47,701 bases of DNA from Chloroflexota bacterium. GTDB taxonomy: Bacteria; Chloroflexota; Dehalococcoidia; Lucifugimonadales; Lucifugimonadaceae. How positions within the stretch are numbered: the stretch's first letter is position 1; each line of letters begins with the position of its first letter. A program made the translations under genes and the position numbers. The DNA lies in the NCBI GenBank assembly GCA_002721675.1, contig PBLC01000009.1:7063-54763 (forward strand), in the 5' to 3' direction. The notes beneath the pieces were generated by a model. The model made no database searches, had not been told where the DNA came from, and was given only the letters and a program-made list of their open reading frames with translations. Shown in pieces: positions 42,901-47,701 of the stretch.

Positions 42901-44500
42901 CTTGAGCAAACATTTGCTTAAAATATGTAAATACATTTTGAGGTCTTTTTGAAAGAATTGGTATTGGGGTATCGCTTCCCATTGAGCCTACAGGATCCTT
43001 AGAAGATTTTGACATTGGGTCAATTAATATTTCTAAATCTTCTTGAGAATAACCAAAAACTTGTTGATATTTAATTATTGGCATATCAAGTTTTTCAGAT
43101 TTTTGGTCTAATAAATTTTTAGTATCAAGGCTGTTATTGTCTAACCATTTTGTGTAGGGGTTTAAACCCGCTAAGGATTTTTTTATTTCTTCGTCTTCAA
43201 TTATCTTCCCTTGCTCAAAATCAATTAAAAACATTCTTCCAGGTCTCAATCTTTCTCTGTATTCAATTTCACTTTCGTTAATATCAATAAGTCCAGTCTC
43301 AGACCCCATTATTAACGTTCCATCTTTAGTAACTGTATATCTAAATGGCCTTAATCCATTTCTATCAAGTACGGCACCTACTTTTTTACCATCAGTGCAA
43401 ACTATTAAAGCAGGGCCATCCCAAGGCTCCATTAGAATACTATGAAATTTATAGAAATCTTTTAGATCTTTGTTCATTGATTCGTGACCATCCCAAGATT
43501 CAGGGATCATCATCGCCATTGCATGTTCCAGATCTCTTCCCCCAAGAGTTAACAGTTCCAGGACATTATCAAATGATGCAGTGTCACTATCGTTTGGTTT
43601 GCAAATAGGGAATAGATCATCCATATCATCACCGAATAATTTACTTGAAATTAGAGGCTCCCTGGCTATCATCCAATTTCTGTTCCCTTTTAAAGTGTTA
43701 ATTTCACCATTATGAGCTACAAATCTATATGGGTGAGCTAATTTCCAGTCTCCTAATGTATTAGTGCTAAATCTTGAGTGAACTAATCCAAAACTACTCT
43801 CCATTTTCTTGTTTTTAAGGTCCAAATAAAATTCTGGCACTTGTTCAGATGTTAATAAACCTTTGTAGATAATTTTGTGAGCTGAAAGGCTACATGCATA
43901 GATTTTTTCAATTTCATCATTGTCAAATTCTTCATTAACTATATATTCAAATTTTTTTCTGATAATAAATAGTTTTTGTTCAAAATTATCTATGTCTTTA
44001 TTATTATTTTTACCTATAAAAACTTGAATAATATTCGGCATCACTTCTTTTGAAAGTTTTCCAATTTTTTTTGAATTTACTGGAACGTCTCTCCAGCCAA
44101 TAACTTGCAATCCTTGATCTTCTGAACATTTCTCAATAATTTTTTTGACATTTTCTGTTGATTTTTTACTACTACCAGCAAAAATAATTCCAGTCCCATA
44201 TTTATCCTTTTCAATATTAAATCCAAGATTAGAAGTTTCTTCAGAAAAGAAATCGTGAGGAATTTGTATTAATATTCCTGCTCCATCTCCAGTGTCAGGG
44301 TCGGCTCCAGATGCTCCCCTATGCTCAAGATTACTCAATGCCGTCAAGCTTTTCTTGATTATTTCATGACTTTTTATACCTTTTATATTGGCCACTAGCC
44401 CTACCCCACATGCATCACGCTCAAAAGTAGGGTCATAAGAACCCTTATCTTTAAGCATTTTAAAATTTTCTTTTATTTTTTTACTGTTAATATTTTTCAT
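39977..44500 (-). CDS. gltB: Glutamate synthase large subunit
   Basis: This 1507-residue enzyme makes two glutamates from glutamine and 2-oxoglutarate. C31 (DACGVGLVANI) is the expected glutaminase nucleophile after propeptide removal. The central and FMN-binding synthase domains follow, with GEGGEDSKRF and AKPGEGGQIPGSKI. The Fe-S cysteines are in CIMLRKCHLNTCSVGVA, and the GXGXG repeat domain closes the protein (GLSGGKLTIFPN). The 59 bases upstream hold a TATAAT (44539-44534) with no good -35, so a weak or activated internal promoter is possible. Confidence 0.97.
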   Translation of the reverse strand: MKNINSKKIKENFKMLKDKGSYDPTFERDACGVGLVANIKGIKSHEIIKKSLTALSNLEHRGASGADPDTGDGAGILIQIPHDFFSEETSNLGFNIEKDKYGTGIIFAGSSKKSTENVKKIIEKCSEDQGLQVIGWRDVPVNSKKIGKLSKEVMPNIIQVFIGKNNNKDIDNFEQKLFIIRKKFEYIVNEEFDNDEIEKIYACSLSAHKIIYKGLLTSEQVPEFYLDLKNKKMESSFGLVHSRFSTNTLGDWKLAHPYRFVAHNGEINTLKGNRNWMIAREPLISSKLFGDDMDDLFPICKPNDSDTASFDNVLELLTLGGRDLEHAMAMMIPESWDGHESMNKDLKDFYKFHSILMEPWDGPALIVCTDGKKVGAVLDRNGLRPFRYTVTKDGTLIMGSETGLIDINESEIEYRERLRPGRMFLIDFEQGKIIEDEEIKKSLAGLNPYTKWLDNNSLDTKNLLDQKSEKLDMPIIKYQQVFGYSQEDLEILIDPMSKSSKDPVGSMGSDTPIPILSKRPQNVFTYFKQMFAQVSNPPLDAIREKLVTQISVPAGKRFNILEESEKQSSILFIDNPLLSNEKIAAIKKIKHNDISVKTISTLIKLDNKNNFDLIESIEKLRIECKKAIDDGFNILILSDRGLKQGYIPIPSLLALSAVHHYLIRDGLRSSVDLIVESGEPREVHHFSTLFGYGASAINPYLAIETVLNNSENNLEAVNKYLKSSEYGLLKVMSKMGISTLQGYQGAQIFESLGLSKEFVENYFTWTPNKLGGIDEERIKKDMIQNYIGAFKESKIPEELELDLGGLYLWRGTGESHMWNPTTISLLQHSTATNDQEKFNEFEKIADNETEEAYTLRGLLDFNYSEKDSIPIEEVESALNIVKRFATGAISLGSISKEAHETLAVAMNRIGARSNTGEGGEDSKRFNSEKNSRTKQVASGRFGVTANYLVNSTDLQIKMAQGAKPGEGGQIPGSKISEYIGSIRKTTPGVELISPPPHHDIYSIEDLAQLIHDLKNINRHARIHVKLVSEAGVGIIAAGVAKAKGDVVLISGMSGGTGAAPLGSIRHAGLPWELGLAETNQVLVSNGLRGRIVVQTDGQMKTGRDVAIATLLGAEEWGIATAGLIVMGCIMLRKCHLNTCSVGVATQDPELTKLFQGTPEAVVNYFMFLAESLRNYMAMLGFRKIDEMVGRTDKLKSSIRANSMQDAKLDLDVLLAKPSVLDGDNSFASQEQDHGLDKALDFKILGKIEDSISKNKKIFIKEKINNYNRTVGSILSSEITKIHGESGLPEGTINLNFSGSAGQSFGAFACKGLNFTLEGDANDYFGKGLSGGKLTIFPNKKSTFEAEKNIIIGNVALYGATGGQAYIAGLAGERFCVRNSSALAVVEGIGDHGCEYMTGGTVVILGETGRNFGAGMSGGIAYVFDGEKKFEGKFNSELCDLKQISTGSEDDKILIKIVNKHIEETDSSLGKRMLTDWENYVLKFKKVVPRDYEKALLKLNRKHEVYIN

Positions 44501-44559
44501 AATTAATAATCATAAAAATTAATGGAAAGACAAATTATACTACGAATATCTGTATAAAC

Positions 44560-45915
44560 CTATAAATTTAAGAAGTTTTTTAATTCAAAATTTGATACTG
44601 TTTTTAGATATTCTGCCCACTCTCTTTTCTTCCCTTTCAGGAAAACGGAATAAGCTTCTTCACCTAAGGCATTTTTTAGGATTGAGCCTTTTTCAGCATT
44701 TTTAATAGAAGTGCCTAAGTCTTGGGCTAACTTTTTTGTATCTTCAAACTCATTTAAGTCTTCTGGTGATAAAGTTGAAAAAGATTCTTCCATTGCAGGT
44801 TCAAGTTTATAATTATTTTGCATCCCCTCGAGCCCAGCAGTAATTATTGCAGCAAAACTTAAGTATGGATTGCATGCGGGGTCAGGTAATCTGAACTCAA
44901 TTCTTGAGGAAATATCACCTATTTTTCTTATTTCAGGAATTGTAATTAGATTGCCATAATCAGTATTTTTTGACCAACAGCGATATGAAGGAGCTTCGTT
45001 CATAGATGCTATTCTTTTGTAAGAATTTACCCATTGGTTTGTTGCTAACATAAATTCATTAACATGTTTTAATAATCCAGCAGTAAAGTTTTCGCCTTGT
45101 TTTGACACGCCAGACTTTGATTTTTTTTCATGAGCAAATAAGTTCTTTTCACCTTCAAATAATGATATATGCAGATGCATTCCATTTCCTTCATACTCCT
45201 CAAAAGGCTTAGGCATGAATGTGGCGAAAACATTTTCACTATTCGCGACTTCTTTGACTAGCAATTTAAAAGTTTGTATGTTGTCAGCTATAGTTAACGA
45301 ATCGTTGTATCTTAAACTAATTTCTTGTTGGCCAGGTGATACTTCGTGATGAAATTTTTGAATTGGAATACCTATTTTTTCGAGGCCAATTACTGTCTTT
45401 CTTCTTAAGTCGGATCCTAAATCGCTGTGAATACCAACTTGGTCAAAATATGTTTTTTCATCTATTGGCTTCATATTTTCTGAATCCTCAAGATAAAAAT
45501 ATTCTATCTCAGGAGCTACATAGAAATTTAAACCTTTTTCCTTGAGTTCATTTAACTTTTTTTTCAATATAAATCTGCTATCTAAAGCGGAGGGAGTGCC
45601 ATCTTTGTTGATAATTTCACATGTAATCTTTGCTACGGAATTTTCTTCTGGTCTCCATGGTAGTATTTCAAAAGTTGTAGGGTCTGGCATTGCTATCATT
45701 TCACTCTCTTGAAATCTTTCTGAGCCAAATATTGATGCTCCGTCGAAACTAGCCCCTTCATTAAGAACTTTTTCTAGTTCATCAATTGTAATGCCAAATC
45801 CTTTTACGCTCCCAAAAATGTCAGTGAACCAAAGCCTAATGAATTTAACATTATTGTCAGTAGCCTTGGTTAGTACGTAACTTATTTGGTTTTCTTTATT
45901 TTCTTTAGTAGTCAT
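44560..45915 (-). CDS. glnA: Glutamine synthetase, type I
   Basis: This 451-residue GS shows FTDIFGSVKGFGI, the substrate loop SFDGASIFG, MPDPTTF, APEIEYFYL, NGMHLHISLF, NEAPSYRCW and the active-site EFRLPDPACNPYLSFAA. The adenylylation loop, YDLppe in enterobacteria, reads SFSTLSPED here. The target Tyr is absent, so covalent inactivation is not expected and control should be transcriptional or by feedback. It lies 14 bases downstream of the GlnR-like regulator. Confidence 0.95.
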   Translation of the reverse strand: MTTKENKENQISYVLTKATDNNVKFIRLWFTDIFGSVKGFGITIDELEKVLNEGASFDGASIFGSERFQESEMIAMPDPTTFEILPWRPEENSVAKITCEIINKDGTPSALDSRFILKKKLNELKEKGLNFYVAPEIEYFYLEDSENMKPIDEKTYFDQVGIHSDLGSDLRRKTVIGLEKIGIPIQKFHHEVSPGQQEISLRYNDSLTIADNIQTFKLLVKEVANSENVFATFMPKPFEEYEGNGMHLHISLFEGEKNLFAHEKKSKSGVSKQGENFTAGLLKHVNEFMLATNQWVNSYKRIASMNEAPSYRCWSKNTDYGNLITIPEIRKIGDISSRIEFRLPDPACNPYLSFAAIITAGLEGMQNNYKLEPAMEESFSTLSPEDLNEFEDTKKLAQDLGTSIKNAEKGSILKNALGEEAYSVFLKGKKREWAEYLKTVSNFELKNFLNL

Positions 45916-45929
45916 ATCACATTCATAAT

Positions 45930-46622
45930 TTATATATTTTTTGCTTTAACAGATTTGAACCGATATCCCACATTCCAAACTGTTTCAATGAAATTATACC
46001 TAATATCATTTATTTTGCTTCTTAATCTTCTTACATGTACGTCGACTGTTCGAGTTCCTCCATAATAGTCGTATTCCCAAACACTATGAAGAAGTGATTC
46101 TCTTGAAAATACTCGCCCTGGTTTTGCGGCTAAATATCTTAGCAGTTCATATTCTTTAAAAGTTAAATCAATCTTTTCGCCTTCTAAGGTTACTTCGTAA
46201 CTTTCTTGATCTATTGTTAGTGGACCTATAATTATTAATTGTCTGTTTTCATGACCTGATTTACCAGTAATATTAATCAATCTAAGAAATATCTCATTAA
46301 CATCATGAGGAGGTAAACAAAAATCAAAAAAAGGCCTTGAGAAATTAGTTATTAGAAGATCCATATCTTTTAATGGCATTAATGCAATAACTCTTCTTTC
46401 TAATTTTTCAGCTTTTTTTAGATTTTCTTTGAAAAGATCTAGGTTCAAGTCTTCGCCAGATATAATATAAGATTCATCATTTTTGCCTTCTTCAGAATCT
46501 AATTCACCTATATTATTTTTGGAAACTATAGTGAAATCAGAATTTTTGAGTTTTAAGTATAATTCCTCCTCTTTAACCTTACTTAAACCAACAATATTTA
46601 CTGTTCTTTTTTCTGTCGTCAT
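45930..46622 (-). CDS. GlnR-like OmpR-family regulator with degenerate receiver domain
   Basis: This 230-residue protein has a C-terminal winged-helix DNA-binding domain (about 128-222: LTFKEYELLRYLAAKPGRVF, then YGGTRTVDVHVRRLRSKI and NVGYRF). This domain is strikingly like actinobacterial GlnR. The N-terminal 115 residues occupy the place of a receiver, but the usual acidic pocket and phospho-acceptor DxxMP are not recognisable, so it probably works without phosphorylation. Directly upstream of glnA and the glutamate synthase genes, it should control nitrogen assimilation. The role is inferred from similarity and position. Confidence 0.85.
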   Translation of the reverse strand: MTTEKRTVNIVGLSKVKEEELYLKLKNSDFTIVSKNNIGELDSEEGKNDESYIISGEDLNLDLFKENLKKAEKLERRVIALMPLKDMDLLITNFSRPFFDFCLPPHDVNEIFLRLINITGKSGHENRQLIIIGPLTIDQESYEVTLEGEKIDLTFKEYELLRYLAAKPGRVFSRESLLHSVWEYDYYGGTRTVDVHVRRLRSKINDIRYNFIETVWNVGYRFKSVKAKNI

Positions 46623-46660
46623 TTTTGTTATTTATACTCTTAATTTTCAACAATAGGGAT

Positions 46661-46703
46661 ATTATAGTATGCCAAGATGAATGTTTTTACTATAGTGATG
46701 TAA
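46661..46703 (-). promoter_or_regulatory. Promoter of the glnR-like/glnA operon with upstream inverted repeat
   Basis: A TATAAT (minus strand, 46666-46661) lies about 40 bases before the regulator ATG. No good -35 lies 16-18 bases upstream. Instead an inverted repeat TTAC-N9-GTAA (46687-46703) is centred near -41, a position used by activators that replace the -35. It fits autoactivation by the regulator but is not a match to the known GlnR box. Confidence 0.4.
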
Positions 46704-46758
46704 TTTCTAAATCCTTATTTTCTTATCAATAAAATCAAAAAAAAACATAAAAAAGTCG

Positions 46759-46787
46759 TTGACGATAACTTCATTCAAATATATACT
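46759..46787 (+). promoter_or_regulatory. Strong housekeeping promoter for rpsL-rpsG
   Basis: TTGACG (46759-46764) and TATACT (46782-46787) are separated by exactly 17 bases, about 80 bases before the rpsL ATG. This is the best candidate promoter of the str operon and leaves a leader of about 70 bases. Confidence 0.65.
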
Positions 46788-46866
46788 CGCTCATTGCGGT
46801 TGAATTTTAGTTTGAAATTCTTATGGATTTTTAACTTGACGCTCAGTATAAAGAGAAAAATATAAA

Positions 46867-47286
46867 ATGCCTACTATAAACCAGTTAGTTAGAAAGCCTA
46901 GAAGGACTCCTTCAAAGAAGTCCAATACACCTGCGTTAGGATTTAACTATAATTCTTTAGAAAATAGGCTCAATACTAAGACTAATAGCCCTCAGAAAAG
47001 AGGGGTGTGTCTTCAAGTAAGAACAGTTACTCCAAAAAAACCTAATTCAGCATTAAGAAAAGTTGCAAGGGTTAGATTAACTAATGGAATGGAAGTTACT
47101 GCTTATATACCTGGAGAAGGTCATAATCTCCAAGAGCACTCAGTCGTACTTTTAAGAGGAGGCAGAGTCCCAGATCTTCCCGGAGTTAGATATCATATTG
47201 TCAGAGGATCTTTAGATACTGAAGGAGTCCAAAATAGGTCACAAGGTCGAAGTAAGTATGGAACCGCCAAACCTTCTGGTAAATAA
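46867..47286 (+). CDS. rpsL: 30S ribosomal protein S12
   Basis: This 139-residue protein starts [19 protein letters not shown] and contains [28 protein letters not shown] and [36 protein letters not shown], the universal S12 core of the decoding centre. It is about 15 residues longer than the E. coli protein because of an insertion around 24-40 before PQKRGVC. It is divergent from the GlnR-like regulator and opens the str operon. Confidence 0.97.
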   Translation: MPTINQLVRKPRRTPSKKSNTPALGFNYNSLENRLNTKTNSPQKRGVCLQVRTVTPKKPNSALRKVARVRLTNGMEVTAYIPGEGHNLQEHSVVLLRGGRVPDLPGVRYHIVRGSLDTEGVQNRSQGRSKYGTAKPSGK

Positions 47287-47312
47287 ATAAATGAAAGGTG
47301 CGCTAAAATAAA

Positions 47313-47701
47313 ATGTCCAGAAGAAGAAGAGCAGAGAAAAGAATAGTCGCACCTGATCCTAAATTTAACAGCACTGATTTAGTAAGATTTACTAATAAAC
47401 TTATGGAAGGTGGCAATAAGTCTGTCGTCCAGAAGATTGTTTATCAAGTCCTCGAAGACTTAGAGCAAAAAACTAATAAGCCTGGTAAGGAAGTATTTGA
47501 TCAGGCTATTAAGAACGCAATGCCAACTGTTGAAGTTAAGGCAAGACGGGTTGGGGGAGCAACTTATCAAGTTCCTGTTGAAGTTAAGCCTGCAAGAAGA
47601 TTATCTTTGGCTATCAGATGGCTAGTTGATGCTGCAAGATCTAGATCTGGAATGCCTCTTTCAAGGAAATTATTTCAGGAGTTGCTTGATGCTTCAAATG
47701 G
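47313..47701 (+). CDS. rpsG: 30S ribosomal protein S7, 3'-truncated by the window end
   Basis: This frame was missed by the ORF track because it has no stop in the window. It begins MSRRRRAEKRIVAPDPKFNS and continues with GNKSVVQKIVYQVLEDLE and MPTVEVKARRVGGATYQVPVEV, then RRLSLAIRWLVDAARSRSG. These are unambiguous S7 signatures. S7 nucleates the 30S head. It starts 26 bases after rpsL, as in the usual rpsL-rpsG-fusA order. Confidence 0.96.
   Translation, partial: MSRRRRAEKRIVAPDPKFNSTDLVRFTNKLMEGGNKSVVQKIVYQVLEDLEQKTNKPGKEVFDQAIKNAMPTVEVKARRVGGATYQVPVEVKPARRLSLAIRWLVDAARSRSGMPLSRKLFQELLDASN

Noticed and set aside
46834-46855. TTGACG just upstream of rpsL as a -35 paired with TATAAA
   Set aside because: The two elements are only 5 bases apart; the TTGACG-N17-TATACT at 46759-46787 has correct spacing.
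1-47701. tRNA genes, riboswitches, CRISPR arrays or insertion sequences
   Set aside because: None seen on either strand; no intergenic gap exceeds 300 bases and the larger ones hold only promoter-like and palindromic elements.

Overview
The window is 47.7 kb of AT-rich, very densely packed bacterial chromosome. It holds about 45 protein genes, with no rRNA, tRNA, CRISPR array, insertion sequence or prophage that I can see. Protein features point to a free-living, probably single-membrane bacterium. Lipoprotein signals are present but no LPS or outer-membrane genes, YidC is short, a GlnR-like regulator precedes glnA, and the iron-binding lipoprotein has a Val/Glu/Lys-repeat stalk of the sort common in Chloroflexota substrate-binding proteins. 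With the catabolic set (enolase-superfamily dehydratase, LDH2-type and GMC dehydrogenases, D-2-hydroxyacid dehydrogenase) this suggests a streamlined marine SAR202/Dehalococcoidia-like Chloroflexota. That placement is inference from gene content, not a phylogeny.

Layout. 1-1.6 kb: 3' end of an RNA m5U methyltransferase, then Tat translocase genes (tatA, tatC, and a second tatA on the other strand). 1.6-7 kb, minus strand: lexA, rpsT, a Rel alarmone enzyme, an anchored hypothetical protein, a DUF454 protein and ferrochelatase. 7.2-10.7 kb, plus strand: a ferric-iron ABC importer (fbpABC). 10.7-21.4 kb: a metabolic block with an MFS transporter, fabI, a sugar-acid dehydratase, an LDH2-family dehydrogenase, a GMC oxidoreductase with a small partner subunit, a frameshifted FAD/Fe-S D-2-hydroxyacid dehydrogenase, and terC. 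21.4-27.6 kb: a GreA fusion protein, then the conserved rpmH-rnpA-yidD-yidC-jag cluster with an unknown beta-propeller lipoprotein inserted, followed by a PfkB kinase and tlyA. 27.6-33.3 kb: purF-purM-purH, a glycosyltransferase and a nicotinate phosphoribosyltransferase-like gene. 33.3-38.5 kb, minus strand: tilS, a CNNM/CorC-type CBS protein, recA, an HtrA-like lipoprotein protease and nadE. 38.5-46.6 kb, minus strand: the ammonium-assimilation set gltD, gltB, glnA, headed by the GlnR-like regulator. 46.8 kb to the end: rpsL and the start of rpsG.

How the parts fit. hemH and fbpA are divergent and share a 222-bp control region with inverted repeats, which suggests joint iron control. The GlnR-like regulator, glnA and glutamate synthase form one nitrogen-assimilation block. 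The purine genes abut each other. All five convergent gene pairs abut or overlap with no intrinsic terminator. The one clear intrinsic terminator lies inside the iron operon after fbpA.

The points most worth a second look are: a one-base frameshift at an A9 tract in the D-2-hydroxyacid dehydrogenase; GreA fused to an integrase-like N-terminal domain; an 89-bp out-of-frame overlap between yidC and jag; a Rel protein with no zinc-finger segment; a nicotinate phosphoribosyltransferase homologue with altered active-site motifs; and the unknown lipoprotein between yidD and yidC.
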